From NCBI GenBank assembly GCA_951640165.1, contig OX621240.1, forward strand, positions 2,368,713-2,432,712: a DNA stretch of 64,000 nucleotides, in the 5' to 3' direction. Positions 1-11,132 of the stretch are shown here, piece after piece. The position numbers were made by a program, and so were the translations under genes. Under the pieces are notes generated by a model that ran no database searches, was not told the DNA's origin, and saw nothing but the letters and a program-made list of their open reading frames with translations. Position 1 is the stretch's first letter. Each line of letters opens with the position of its first letter. The stretch is from Pseudoips prasinana. Taxonomy: Eukaryota; Arthropoda; Insecta; Lepidoptera; Nolidae.

Positions 1-357
1 CGAGCGTTACCTTTTTGAAAAAATAATTTATAAATTACACTAATATTTATTTAACAATTTATTTATTTTTTTTATTTAACAATTTATGTACACATAAGTA
101 AAAACATAATAACATAAATAAAACAAGGAAAAGATTGTACAAAGGTACTGCTTATTTCAATAGAAATCTCTTCCAGCAGACCCGCGAGAGGAGAAACTAA
201 CTAGAAAAGACCATATTATGTGTAGTTTACGCTACTATATACGACATACAAAGTGTATGTATACACTACATACTAATAATACACAGATACCTATAAGGGG
301 AATATATATATATATATATATAAGGGCAATATAATATACTACATATACATACTATTA

Positions 358-3300
358 TCAGGATGAGGTTAAGAGAAAATGTTCTTTCACTCGTTTTTTA
401 AATAACGTTATTGTATTGCTATTGCGGATGTTAGGTGGAAGAGAATTCCACAGCCTGACCGCATGCACCGTAAAAGAGGAGTCGTAAAAATCGGTTTTAT
501 GGATAGGAAATTTAAGGAGGGATCTGAGGTGTGACCTACAGGAGGCATCAGGTGAATGAATAAAGGAGAAACGCTCCCGTAGGTAGGCGGGGTATGAGGG
601 ATTGTGAAGGACATTAAATAAGAGATGCAATATGCGAGCATTCCTACGAAGACGGATAGGGAGCCACTTGAGATCCTTGCGAAAGTTAGAGACATGATCA
701 TATTTCTTGAGACCAAATATAAAACGAATGCATAAGTTTTGCAAGCGCTCAAGTTTATTTAGCAGCTCCTCAGTAGCATCAAGATAGCAGCAGTCCGCGT
801 AGTCCAGAATGGGTTGTATGAGTGTCTGAGCTAGTGAGATTTTCGTTTTCAGGGGTAAGAAGTTTTGGAGGCATTTTAAAGAGTGGAAGGTAAAGTGAAC
901 CTTTCTGCTAACTTCCGATACCTGAGCTTTCCAAGACAAAGTGCTATCAAGAATTATGCCCAGATTTTTTGCAGTATCAGTATATGCTACAGGATGACCA
1001 TTTAAACATACCGTAGGGAGTGATGCGAAGTCAAGATAGTTACGCATATATGTACTACCAATAATCATGGCCTGAGATTTTTCAGGATTTATTAACAGAC
1101 CATGAGACCGTGTCCATTGGTTAATTAATTCCAGATCACGATTCATGGCAGCAATCGCGCCATGAGCATCTTCTCGAGTAAAAAATCTGTAAAGCTGCAA
1201 ATCGTCTGCATAGAGATGGAAGTGTGAGGAAATGACTCGTGTGATAGAGTTAATGAAAATGGAAAAGAGTAAGGGAGAAAGAACGCCACCCTGAGGTACG
1301 CCCGCAATAAGAGAACACCAATCTGAGTAAGACTCGTCAAGTTGTACGCACTGCGAACGTCCCCGAAGATAAGAGTTAAACCACAAGACAGTACTAGAAG
1401 AGAAGTTAAGAGACGCCAGAATACCGAGAAGGACATCAAAATCAACAGAATTGAAAGCGCTGCTAAAATCCAATAGCACTAGAAGAGAAAGGGATTTGTT
1501 TTCCATGGCCCAGCGGATATCGTCGGTCACTTTCAGCAGAGCAGTGACAGTGCTGTGGCCAGTACGGAATCCAGATTGGAAGGAGCTAAGAAGGTGGTTA
1601 TTAGACAGGAAAGAAGAAAGCTGACGATGAACTATATGCTCAAGGACCTTAGACAGGAAAGGCAGAATGGAAATAGGACGAAACTGGGATGGAGTAGCTG
1701 GATTACGTATTTTGGGAAGTGGTATTATGTGTGCTTGTTTCCAAGCTGTAGGAAAAGTAGATGAGAATAAGGAAAAGTTGAAAATGTGAGTTAGAACAGG
1801 AAGTATAGTTGGCAGAATAGGATGAATCACCCTTGAGCATATGTTATCATGACCAACTGCAGAAGAAGATATTGAAGCTGTTGATTTTTTGACGTCCTCC
1901 TCAGTTACAGGAGATAAATTAAAGGGAGAACAATGCGGTACTGGTAAAAGGGAAAGATCTTGTAAAGTAGCCAATTTAATTTGAGAGTCCAGAGAAACGG
2001 GGGGGTTAGAAAAATGAATGTTAAGACCATTCAGATCGATATCTTTACAAGCCGTGGTGGGAGATTTACCAATTCCGTTGGATTTGAGAAATTTCCAAAC
2101 TGTGGAAGAATCACGATTATCAAGCGATTTGTAAAAGTGGCGCTTCTTAGCATCACGACACAGGCGATTGCAGCGATTACGTAGAAATTTATAGCGATTT
2201 AAATTTCCCTCCGTTGGATTAAGGTTATACCTGCGTTTAGCTTTATCCCTGCGTGCCATAGCTTCCTTAATTTCAGCGGAGATCCAAGGAGCAGGAGAAT
2301 GTTTAACTTTCACTCGACGTTTTGGAGCATGGCGATCATATAAGGCTAGTATTTTACCATTAAAAAGATTCACTTTATCGTCAATGTTCGAAGAATTATA
2401 GATTTCGGACCAATCCAAATTCAAGGCATCAAGCTGCAATGCTTCCAAATGAATACCCCTGAAGTTACGAAGAAGAAGGTAGTGAGGTTTCCGCTTAGGA
2501 GGTCTAATTGTGTACGATAGATAAACCAAGTCGTGGTAGGAGAAGGAAGAAACTAATTGGCCATGAGTAGCAACACGATCAGGAGAAGAAACGATCATAA
2601 GGTCCAAGAGAGTAGGGGTGCAATTAGGGAAGTGATGCGTAGCAGTAAGAGGGAGAACGTGAAGATTGATAGAAGTTAACAGGGAGAGTAGTTTCGCAGA
2701 ACGATGATCGTTCTTGATCAAGCAAGTATTGAAATCACCCATAAGGACTACATGGTCATAAATCGGACATAAATTATTTAAGAGGGTATCAAGTGATTCG
2801 AAGTAATCGATTCGAAGATTAGGGCTGTAAAAAACACCAAGTAGCATCTTAGAGTGGTGGACAATAATTTCAATCAATAAATGTTCAGACGAACCAGAGT
2901 ATTGAGATGGGGACATGCTGACAATCTTATACGGGATATCAGCCCGCAGGTATATTGCCACACCACCGCAGCCCTTATCCGTTCGATCATTGCGTATCAA
3001 AACGAACCCAGGGAGAGAGAAATAAGGAGAAAGAAGAGAAGGCTTAAGAAATGTTTCAGAAATCAATAATGCATCGATATTGGTGCCACTAAATGATGCT
3101 AGAAGATCAGAATAGTGGGCAGGAACACTCTGCGCATTGATATGGGCAATATTCAGATTATGAGGAACAGTGCGTAGATGTGAGGAGATTTGGTCATGCA
3201 AAGTGAGTGAAGTAAAAGAATCATCCGCGCTAGCGTAACTTGAGAGCGAAGAAGAACAGGAGAAAAAACTATCATCAATATTTGGTAAATCATCATCCAT
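358..3300 (-). CDS. ORF2 protein of element A: endonuclease plus reverse transcriptase
   Basis: A 980-residue open frame with an ATG start and no interruption. Residues ~47-260 form an apurinic/apyrimidinic-type endonuclease that would nick the target: NIAHINAQS near 50-58, SETF at 81-84, GDFN at 188-191, LLDLMI near 231-236, and a terminal YHDL at 255-258 that replaces the usual S-D-H. Residues ~520-780 form the reverse transcriptase: FRPISILPFLSKVLE near 540-554, LLDFSSAFNSVD with catalytic Asp611, GVPQGGVLSP at 667-676, and YADD at 697-700. The last ~200 residues are the usual LINE C-terminal region ending in RLWNSLP-type sequence. There is no RNase H. Length fits the CR1/L2 group. An uninterrupted frame suggests recent insertion, although ORF1 next to it is broken. 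Known role: target-primed reverse transcription of its own RNA. Confidence 0.9.
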   Translation of the reverse strand: MDDDLPNIDDSFFSCSSSLSSYASADDSFTSLTLHDQISSHLRTVPHNLNIAHINAQSVPAHYSDLLASFSGTNIDALLISETFLKPSLLSPYFSLPGFVLIRNDRTDKGCGGVAIYLRADIPYKIVSMSPSQYSGSSEHLLIEIIVHHSKMLLGVFYSPNLRIDYFESLDTLLNNLCPIYDHVVLMGDFNTCLIKNDHRSAKLLSLLTSINLHVLPLTATHHFPNCTPTLLDLMIVSSPDRVATHGQLVSSFSYHDLVYLSYTIRPPKRKPHYLLLRNFRGIHLEALQLDALNLDWSEIYNSSNIDDKVNLFNGKILALYDRHAPKRRVKVKHSPAPWISAEIKEAMARRDKAKRRYNLNPTEGNLNRYKFLRNRCNRLCRDAKKRHFYKSLDNRDSSTVWKFLKSNGIGKSPTTACKDIDLNGLNIHFSNPPVSLDSQIKLATLQDLSLLPVPHCSPFNLSPVTEEDVKKSTASISSSAVGHDNICSRVIHPILPTILPVLTHIFNFSLFSSTFPTAWKQAHIIPLPKIRNPATPSQFRPISILPFLSKVLEHIVHRQLSSFLSNNHLLSSFQSGFRTGHSTVTALLKVTDDIRWAMENKSLSLLVLLDFSSAFNSVDFDVLLGILASLNFSSSTVLWFNSYLRGRSQCVQLDESYSDWCSLIAGVPQGGVLSPLLFSIFINSITRVISSHFHLYADDLQLYRFFTREDAHGAIAAMNRDLELINQWTRSHGLLINPEKSQAMIIGSTYMRNYLDFASLPTVCLNGHPVAYTDTAKNLGIILDSTLSWKAQVSEVSRKVHFTFHSLKCLQNFLPLKTKISLAQTLIQPILDYADCCYLDATEELLNKLERLQNLCIRFIFGLKKYDHVSNFRKDLKWLPIRLRRNARILHLLFNVLHNPSYPAYLRERFSFIHSPDASCRSHLRSLLKFPIHKTDFYDSSFTVHAVRLWNSLPPNIRNSNTITLFKKRVKEHFLLTSS

Positions 3301-4079
3301 AATAATAATTATTATATATACTATATATTACATAAATATATTTAACAAAACAAAAAATATATATTTATTAATAAGTTCTGTATAAATATTAACAGAATTA
3401 AAGTCACTAAACACACCGTCTCGCCGGAAAACTAGAAAAAAACTTTTAAAGAAATTAACAAAAGTATTACTAAAGCTAAATAAAGTAACATTAAAAAACA
3501 ATAATAATAATCCATAGAGACACGTCAAGCTGGATACCTCAGAAAGACATGTACCTTCGAACACATTACGCCACAAGCTTATGTGGGACTCACTTAGACT
3601 AGTAACAGGCGGGACACAACAGAAAAAACAAAATAAACTAATAAAAGTATGCTCTTAATTCAACATCTGACAGAAGTATCGCAAGGTACACCAATTTGGA
3701 TCGTATCTCATAAAATAATGAATATTTGAATTAGTAGCGCAGCAAAAAAAAAAAAAAAACAATAACAGATAAAACAAGTTATAAAAGTAAATTAGGTAAT
3801 TAATGAAATGGTTTCTAAACGAAGCTGTCAGTGCCAAAATAAACTAAAATTTACGAAATGTCAAGATTGAAGTGATAGGTATACGTCATTATTTTACAAA
3901 CTGACTGCAGAAAAATAAAAAATTGTCAAGTAATATCGGGGGTAAAAACAAGTTTTGTTAAAAATAATTATACAGTTACCCCGTGTTTTAACGTAATACG
4001 GAAGCTACGCTACCAATTTCAAGAGTACAATATTAAAATGTAAACAAACGTAATGCATTGCTTATCTGACTAAGGTATA
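3301..4079. other. Inter-ORF spacer of element A, no gene seen
   Basis: About 780 bp between the end of ORF1 and the start of ORF2, long for a LINE spacer. It is AT-rich and contains a long A run near 3745-3761. Short open frames here have low-complexity translations and no recognisable motif. It could hold a deletion-scarred C-terminal part of ORF1 or a secondary insertion; neither can be shown from the sequence. Confidence 0.5.
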
Positions 4080-4843
4080 TCAGCGGCGTGTGGCCCTTTT
4101 GGCTTTGTTGTTCTTGGAGACAGGTGGCACCAGCCCAGAAGAGTTGGAGGGAGCTTCGGCTTCAGGCGCTGTTACGGTCGTTGGAAATTGAGCGATCAGA
4201 GCATCAAGTTGGTCCATCGTTTCGACTTTGTGACGAGTTTGATTCGGAGTTAATATAATAATATTACCTTGAGTGGACCAGCATTTAGAGATTGAGAAGT
4301 ATTCGCGTGCTGTAGTAAACACTCTGTGCCTGGCCTTTGTTAAAAACTCTGAGACAGTAATACCAGTACCCTTCAAAGCAGTCTTGTGATCCCATACCAA
4401 GTGGCGGTGCTCCATATTGTTAAAACGAATGAGGATGGGACGGATTTTCTTCCCTGTGCTGGAACCCAGGCGATGACAAACATCAATGTTGGAAGAACCA
4501 ATGTCAAGCAATTTCATTTTGCCGGTTAATATCTCAACAATAGTGGTGTGTAATTTTTCATCACGTTTCTCTGGAACACCATGGAGTAGCAGGACCTTTC
4601 TTCTCATTGCAGTTTCATGACGGTCCAGCCCGAGAGACAGTAGCTGAAACTGTGTTTTGAAGTGCCCCAGTGTTGTGAGGATGAAAGATTTAAAATCTTT
4701 AAATTCCTGTGATAATGTAGCAATATCTGTATCTGGATGAGGATTACCAGTCGTGGCTTTTTGTAGATTTTCTTCATGGACCTACATGCGTGAGTTGAAG
4801 AGCTTCTCAAACTCCTCAAAGCTTTTTCAAACCGGCTATCCAT
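4080..4843 (-). pseudogene. ORF1 of element A (nucleic-acid-binding protein), broken
   Basis: The intact part (4080-4607, 175 codons from an internal ATG) resembles the RRM-like ORF1 proteins of CR1/L1-type LINEs: KVLLLHGVPEK near its start, then ILIRF, then a C-terminal block (TKARHRVFTTAREY...CWSTQGNIIIL) of the kind shared with the C-terminal domain of baculovirus FP25K-like proteins in insect LINEs. The frame continues open upstream of the ATG to about 4783, where an in-frame TAG interrupts it. The natural ATG at 4841-4843 (MDSRFEK) is in another frame, so at least one frameshift near the A run at ~4825 and one stop separate the N-terminus from the body. Known role of ORF1p: RNA binding and ribonucleoprotein formation. 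This copy should not give a full protein. Confidence 0.75.
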
Positions 4844-5386
4844 TTTGTAAAGGTAAGATGTGAAACTATCTTATGTTCAGATATTATGGAATAATTATAT
4901 TTCCAGCAAGAAAGGGTGTGTTTAGCAACAAGTTAATACATAAGTATATGCAATTAAAACAGTTTAACAATTATTAAATTGCAATTAAATCAGAGCACAA
5001 AATAATTTGTGTTTCACTCTAAACTACCCACAACAGAAAAATTTATTTTTTGTTTATTTATATACCTTTTGTGCAGTTCCTAATAATATTCCTAACATCG
5101 TTAACCAACAACGTATTTGGTTATGTAGGTTTTCTTAGTTTCTTTCCTTGCCGTTTGCGTAACAGTTGCCAACTTAGGATCTTAACTAAATAGGAGTGTC
5201 GAACTGTTTAGTACCTTACAAAGTTTGATCCTTACTGAGTAGATAGTTGTGTGAATAGGCAATAGTACTTAATAAGACCTCAGCGGGTCAGAAGTTTGGG
5301 ACCTTCATTTCTGTTTAACGATACGATACCCTTACCACGAGATTTTATATAATTGTTTGGGCAGTGGTTACCCTAGTATTAGAATT
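4844..5386. other. Possible 5' UTR of element A, then unassigned AT-rich DNA
   Basis: Upstream of ORF1 on the minus strand. No splice, promoter or repeat boundary can be fixed. The last nine bases (5378-5386, ATTAGAATT) are the left target duplication of the next SINE. Confidence 0.4.
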
Positions 5387-5747
5387 GACTGCCTCGTTGG
5401 TCTAGCGGTAGCGTGATCACCCGCAGATAACGAGGTCCTGGGTTCAAAGCCCCGGGTCGGACCAAAAGTGATTTTGGGACTTTTCTGTAAAAAGAAAAAT
5501 TTCTTAGCATCAGCCCGAAGTCTGGGAGTTGGCGGTATTATACCCCCGTGCCTCGGAGAGCACATAAAGCCGTCGGTCCTGTACCTGACCTCTTTCCGGT
5601 CACGTGGCTAGGCGTCCCATCGGATCATGAGAGTGATGGAATAGAAAGTGCGCCTGTGTTTGCGCACATACGTGAGCACTATAATATGTCCCGCGCAGAT
5701 GGCTAAGCTCTGTTGAGATGTGTCAGCCGCCGTGGCCGAAAATCAAA
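5387..5747 (+). mobile_element. tRNA-derived SINE, family S1, with target duplication
   Basis: The head has RNA polymerase III promoter boxes: an A-box TGGTCTAGCGGTAG at ~5398-5411 and a B-box-like GGTTCAAAGCC near 5442. The body continues with GATTTTGGGACTTTTCTGTA and a GC-rich tail containing GGAGAGCACATAAAGCCGTCGG. It is flanked by a 9-bp direct repeat, ATTAGAATT, at 5378-5386 and 5748-5756, so both ends are defined. Other copies in this window lie at 16161-16530 and 36298-36657, with a tail fragment at 17958-18166. SINEs of this kind borrow LINE reverse transcriptase. Confidence 0.85.
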
Positions 5748-6982
5748 ATTAGAATTAGTCATATTGATCAGCTATGGCATGACGTTAAGATCTGGACCGA
5801 CCTTTGAACATACCCTCTGTATCTTCTTTAACTCCAGTAATCCTACACGCGTGCCCTGACAATAAAGACATATTTAGAGCATACGATTAATTCACAGTTT
5901 CAGAATACACTCTAGGCTAGCATTACCTCGGGGCTACGGTACGTGTCCTCACCATCTGGGACATGGCGCAAACGGGGGACACTGGAGCAGCATACCCGTG
6001 CTCCCTGGGATTCTCCCATCAGCCGCCAATGGCTAATATCCACGGCAGGTTAGGTTTAGTCGGTGCGAGTTCGACAATCCTAGCCATTCCCACTGTCTTA
6101 TAAAATAAAATAGTCAATGTTGCACAATACTGTGGCGAGCGGTGGGTCAGGGGATTGGAAATGAAACTACTGTTTGCACAAGAACTTTTATTGGCGCCGA
6201 CAGTGACTGTTGGACCTCTATAATAAAAATAATAAATAAAAATAAAAAAGGTTTATTCCCAACAAGCACAGACAATCCTTAACTTAGTTTACATCTAAGA
6301 CGATATAACTAATTGCGTTTAGTTTATATAATACTTATGAAGCATGCAACATTATAAGTACTAGCTAGGAAAGGCGTCTACCTCAGCAAATGTTACAGTA
6401 AATAATAATGATTACTGTAACGCTGAAAAATGACTATATAATTACAAAATTATCATGCGTATCGAACTGTAGTAGCGTTTGGTTGCGACTCCAACCACTT
6501 TAAATCTCAGATAACAGAACACACGTACTAGGAGTCCCGGCGACTAGTTCTCAGTTAGAGTCCAGTAGCGCACTTCAGAACATACAGTACAGTTCCCGTA
6601 TACGGCACGCTTCACACTGTGTAGCGAACACTTGGCACTGTTTACTGTCACTTATCACTTGCAATTGTTCAGTTTTACACTTAAATTACTTCCTCTTAAA
6701 TCGCCTTCGATTTCACTTTTAAATTAAAACTAAACTGTTCTGCTTTAACATTCCGGTTATATGTTCCAAATTTAAAACATTTCATGAGACATATATTTCT
6801 TTCTAGAAAACTCGCCTATATGACAGATTAGTCGTAATGTTTCTGTCCTTATCTTCAACTATCTCTTTCTTTTCATTCATAATACTCGCTCTATCTCTTT
6901 CTAATTGTTCTGGAACATTCTAATGTCAATTTTTACATCAATAATTTTGTATATCCTTTTCATCTGGTATCCTTTTTATTTT
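5748..6982. other. Gene-free stretch with repeat relics
   Basis: A GC-richer patch near 5930-6100 contains GGTTAGGTTTAGTCGGTGCG, also present at ~57210, so it is an old interspersed repeat. At 6205-6260 AT-rich sequence around AAAAAGGTTTATT looks like the 3' end of a minus-strand LINE (reverse reading gives AATAAACC then A/T-rich tail). Between 6480 and 6720 the base composition is more balanced but no ORF or known repeat is recognised. Confidence 0.4.
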
Positions 6983-7831
6983 ATAATAATAATAATAATA
7001 ATGTTTATTTATTTCTCCTCACAAAAAACAGACCTTACATCATAATTACAGTGTTACTTATATCTATATTAATACAGTTACGTGGATAGTCTAGTCTATA
7101 ATATGTGAGAAGCTGGTGTCTGAGGTAGGCATGAGAATGCCTGTATTTCAAATCACCAGGTCCCCACCCAGGGAAGGAGCAAGACTAGGTACTTGTATTT
7201 GAGTTTTAATGATACAATAGCACTTTTCGATATAAGGAGCGATTATACATAATAATATTGCAGTTGGAGAAACATGGCTAGGTACTTAAATTATATTTTT
7301 TAAACTAAGCATAAAAACTAAAACAAACGCCTCAGAATGTGTTTTTATGTATGTGAGGGTGTGTTGTGAATTGTGATGTGTTGTGTCATGAGTTTCGTGT
7401 TTCTGTGAGTGCTTGTCTGTGTGTGTGGGTGTAACGTGTGTTTGTTTGTGTGTAGTTTACCTGTGATTTTTTGTTAATATGACTTACGGTTTAAAGAACT
7501 TTATTCCTTATTAAGACGATCGTCACTTATATGAGAACAACTATATTAATTACAGTGCGGGTAGATGAAAAAATAATTACAAAAACTAGATGTTGTCAAC
7601 AAAATCAGAAGTGAGTTTACCGTGTTCACTGCATTCCTAAGATAAGGCGGTGGTCCAAATTAAAAGTTGTGGTCGTTTTATTCGAAGTAAAAAAGTTCGT
7701 CGTTATAACTTTTAATGAATAATTCTTTTTTTGTTGCTTTTAATGAGTTGAGTGTATTTTTACCGTAGTTTGTATTTACTCTATACAATACCAGGTGACA
7801 ACGATTTTTAAGGTAGATACCTAGTCAGTAT

Positions 7832-10669
7832 TTATTGATGAAGTAAGTTTTCAGTTTGGTTGTAATCTAACTTTTGTAACCACTCCATAGCCAAATATTT
7901 ACATTTGGTTTTTGGTACTGAATATATGGACAGAATCCGGTTTAATTTATTATATAAGTTAGAACCCTGGTAACAGAAAAAATTATGTGCAAACCTAGTA
8001 TTGAATGCAGTGGTTGAGCAAACTCTATCCTTACGTCGCTGATTTTTAAATTTATCAGGTTCATATTTTAACAAGGAATGTTGTTTAGTTACAGTGTAAA
8101 GGATGAAAAGCTGTCGGACCGTCAATACTTCCCATTTTTTATAAAGATCACAAGTTGGGTGGTAGAATGGCAAGGATAAACTGACCTTAAGAAGGACTCT
8201 TTGCGCTCTCTCAAGTTTTAGAAAATGTGTTTTACACGCTCCGCCCCAGGAGGTAATGCAGTAACTGAGTTGTGACTGACAGAGAGCAAAATATACTGTT
8301 TTGATCGCGTTTTTTTGTGCAACATATCTTAGAGCTTTAAATATTACGATTAGCTTACGTACTCTCGCAGCAAGATGGTCTATGTGATGATGAAAATTTA
8401 GTTTGCTATCTATGATCACACCCAGATACTTTGTTAATGATACGTTTGTAAGATTGGGACATGTACAGTGTTGATCATTCAGATTTGAGCACGAGTGAGA
8501 AATAATACGAAATGAAGAATTAGGCTTATCGTTAGTTTTCATAGAAAACGTTATGTAATTTGTTTTTGCAACATTTAGCGTTAGGATGTTCTTATACAAC
8601 CACCCAGTTACAGAGTCCATTCCTCTCTGTGCACTTGAAAAAACCTCATCCCAGGAGTTACCACTAAAAAGCAAGGCTGTGTCATCTGCAAAGGTTATGA
8701 TCTTTGCATTAGGAATTTGCATCTGACAAAGCTCATTTATGTACACAAGGAAGAGTGTCGGACCCAGGATACTTCCTTGGGGAACACCAAAAGTCACTGG
8801 GATTTCTTCGCTTATGACATTGCCTATTTGAACACACTGTGTTCGGCCAGTCAGATAATTCTGTAAAAGTTTCAACTGAAGGTCCCTAACACCAAGAAAT
8901 TCCAGCTTCTTAATTAAAATTGGGACAGAAACTGTGTCAAATGCCTTTGCTAAATCTAAAAATATTCCTATTGTCTTCTTTTTACTATCAAAGTTACTAA
9001 CTATGTAATTTGTAAGTTCAAACACCGCATCTGATGTGGATCTGTTCAATCTAAATCCAAATTGTGCCTGCGACAAAAGATTTTTACTTTCTAAATAATT
9101 TACGAGTCTGTTATTAATAATACGTTCCAAAATTTTTGAAAGAGTAGGGAGAATAGAAATTGGTCTATAATTACTGACACAGCTTCTGTCTCCATTTTTA
9201 TGGATGGGATGAATTCTCGACCTCTTGTAGATGGTAGGAAATACTCCAGTGGATAGTGACAAGTTACAGATGTACGATATCGGAGACGTGAGGACATCCT
9301 TGTTTGCCTTTAAAATTTCGCCAGATATCATATCTAAGCCAACTGAGCAGTTACTTTTTAAACCTGCTATTAGCATTCTAACCTCATCATCATCAGTAGG
9401 TAAAAGAGTAAAAGAATGACAGCATGAATTTGAAGGAAGGGGTTCGGTAGAAGAATTATTCTTGCTCATGTTTTCAGCTAAAGTTTTGCCAACATTTGCG
9501 AAGTAATGATTTACATTATTTGCTGATTTTTGTGGATCCTCTGAGTATATTAGATCTAATGGGATCTCCTTAGGTTTATTTGAGTAGGTGATATCTTTTA
9601 CTGCTTTCCAAAGCTTTTTACAGTCTTTGCCTGCATTTTGGAGTTGAAGTTTCTCAAAGTTCCTCTTAAGTTTTTTCAATAATGTTGAACAAAAGTTTCT
9701 GTACCTTTTGTAGGTAGTTTTTAATATATCATTATCTGGATCTTTTTTAAGTTTTTTTAGTAAATTGTCACGATTTCTGATACATTTCAAGATGCCCGGG
9801 GTTATCCAAGGCTTTAAGATTTTTTTCCGCCTGGAAATTTTTACGTCCTTAGAGTTGGCTGTAATAGCCTTTTGAAGTACTTTCTGAAAAAAATCCGCAG
9901 CCTTGTCAACATCTTTAATCTGGTACAATAAACTAAAATCAGTATTTTTTAATTCTGTGTTTAAGCGTTCATAATCCATGTATTTAATTACTTTTGGAGG
10001 TTTTTGTCTAAGGGAGGCAGCAATGTACAAAACAACACTGTTATGATCAGTCAAGGATGTGTGGAGGATAAGGCAACGAGCCGTTAATTTGGTCTTTAGT
10101 AGTACATGATCTAAACATGTCTTATCATGAGTCGGGTATGTGAACGCAGGGATCATACCATGGAATGCAAGCATATCCAAGTATGCAGAGAGATTTGGGT
10201 CTGTACTATGCTCAGCTATATTAATGTTAATGTCACCTAACAATATGACATTTTGTCTGGTGGAATATTTTAATAATATATTGTTAAGGGATTGAAGAAA
10301 GGTAGTAATATTCTTGTATCCGGGAGGTCTATAAATAGCAAGAGCTACCGTATCATTGTTCAGAGTAATTACAAGACAATTTGCTTCCGATATTAAAGGT
10401 TCTTCAACAGATATAACTAAGTCTTCCCTATAATAAACAACCACACCCTCATTTTGCGTACGATTGTTAGTCGAAGAAAAACTATTATATCCATCCAAAG
10501 GCGGTACACATTGGGAAGATGGCAACCAGCACTCAGTCAGGACAATACAGTCCCAGTTTAACCCCGTTCTAGCGAGAATTGGCAGTAACCCAGGTAAATT
10601 ACATTTTAAACTCCGAATGTTTTGCTGAAAGATTTTTAAGCATTTCTTAGAACTAGGTAAAAAAGACAA
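7832..10669 (-). CDS. ORF2 protein of element B: endonuclease plus reverse transcriptase
   Basis: 945 codons without interruption. Endonuclease at ~13-215: IFQQNIRSL, LTECWLP at 44-50, GDININ at 145-150, LDHVLL near 186-191, and SLTDHNSVV with the conserved D-H at 208-209. Reverse transcriptase at ~480-740: YRPISILPTLSKILE at 501-515, FLDLAKAFDTV with Asp572, GVPQGSILGP at 628-637, FADD at 660-663. C-terminal conserved block includes TSWGG and LERAQR. The start is uncertain: 10669 is TTG, the frame is open from 10753 (after a TAA at 10754-10756) with no ATG, and the first in-frame ATG is residue 166, inside the endonuclease. Upstream codons (NELNNIHSEIDKF) read naturally, so initiation is probably non-AUG or coupled to upstream translation, or an ATG has been lost. 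Confidence 0.88.
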   Translation of the reverse strand: MSFLPSSKKCLKIFQQNIRSLKCNLPGLLPILARTGLNWDCIVLTECWLPSSQCVPPLDGYNSFSSTNNRTQNEGVVVYYREDLVISVEEPLISEANCLVITLNNDTVALAIYRPPGYKNITTFLQSLNNILLKYSTRQNVILLGDININIAEHSTDPNLSAYLDMLAFHGMIPAFTYPTHDKTCLDHVLLKTKLTARCLILHTSLTDHNSVVLYIAASLRQKPPKVIKYMDYERLNTELKNTDFSLLYQIKDVDKAADFFQKVLQKAITANSKDVKISRRKKILKPWITPGILKCIRNRDNLLKKLKKDPDNDILKTTYKRYRNFCSTLLKKLKRNFEKLQLQNAGKDCKKLWKAVKDITYSNKPKEIPLDLIYSEDPQKSANNVNHYFANVGKTLAENMSKNNSSTEPLPSNSCCHSFTLLPTDDDEVRMLIAGLKSNCSVGLDMISGEILKANKDVLTSPISYICNLSLSTGVFPTIYKRSRIHPIHKNGDRSCVSNYRPISILPTLSKILERIINNRLVNYLESKNLLSQAQFGFRLNRSTSDAVFELTNYIVSNFDSKKKTIGIFLDLAKAFDTVSVPILIKKLEFLGVRDLQLKLLQNYLTGRTQCVQIGNVISEEIPVTFGVPQGSILGPTLFLVYINELCQMQIPNAKIITFADDTALLFSGNSWDEVFSSAQRGMDSVTGWLYKNILTLNVAKTNYITFSMKTNDKPNSSFRIISHSCSNLNDQHCTCPNLTNVSLTKYLGVIIDSKLNFHHHIDHLAARVRKLIVIFKALRYVAQKNAIKTVYFALCQSQLSYCITSWGGACKTHFLKLERAQRVLLKVSLSLPFYHPTCDLYKKWEVLTVRQLFILYTVTKQHSLLKYEPDKFKNQRRKDRVCSTTAFNTRFAHNFFCYQGSNLYNKLNRILSIYSVPKTKCKYLAMEWLQKLDYNQTENLLHQ

Positions 10670-11132
10670 ACAATCTTCAGCGTTACAGATAGCGGAATCA
10701 GCTACATTAAATTTGTCAATTTCGCTATGAATATTATTTAGTTCATTGAATTTTTAGGATTAGGTTTTTAGTAGGATAATATTCGTAAGTCAATTTTTCC
10801 AAAAGATTAATTTGTGAGGTAGCTTTTACTTTAACAGAACTGTAACTCTCCTTTTTAGTTGATTTTCTTAACATAATAAAGAAACTAATTCTTGTGATAG
10901 GTAAGTCATATGTGTTCTTAAGAAATGCGTTTATTGTGTATTTGAAGAATGTGAAGTGTTTTTGCGTATGAGTGACTGTGTTCCTTTTGTGTATGTGGTT
11001 TATGTATTCATTCTTTATAGGCACATTCATAATTACTAAGAAAATATGGGCGTTGTCTAAATAAAGGCAGTAGAATACTATGCATGCAGTAAAATCAGAG
11101 ATGAGCAATACAAAAAAGCAAAAATTTAGTAG
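10670..11132. other. Inter-ORF region of element B
   Basis: The ORF2 frame stays open to 10753. A different minus-strand frame is open at 10743-11108 with an ATG only part-way in; its product is basic and shows no known motif. Its TGA stop (10743-10745) falls inside the open ORF2 frame, overlapping by about ten bases. It may be spacer, or a 5' extension of ORF2 separated by a frameshift. Confidence 0.45.

Larger units (their letters stand above)
1..4860 (-). mobile_element. Element A: CR1/L2-like non-LTR retrotransposon, nearly full length
   Basis: A two-ORF LINE on the minus strand. A broken ORF1 (4080-4843) precedes an open ORF2 (358-3300), and the AT-rich 3' untranslated part occupies 1-357. 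That 3' part carries, on the minus strand, AAATAAGCAGTACCTTTGTAC near 132-152, a motif of a type often seen near LINE 3' ends. The true 3' end may lie outside the window and the 5' end is not marked by a visible target duplication. Clade assignment rests on the domain order (apurinic-type endonuclease, then reverse transcriptase, no RNase H) and motif spellings. CR1/L2/Daphne-type is the best guess, and Jockey is an alternative. Confidence 0.8.

Noticed and set aside
6908..6920. TTCTGGAACATTC, a perfect three-unit heat-shock element
   Set aside because: A match of nine fixed bases is expected by chance with appreciable probability in 64 kb, and there is no gene nearby.
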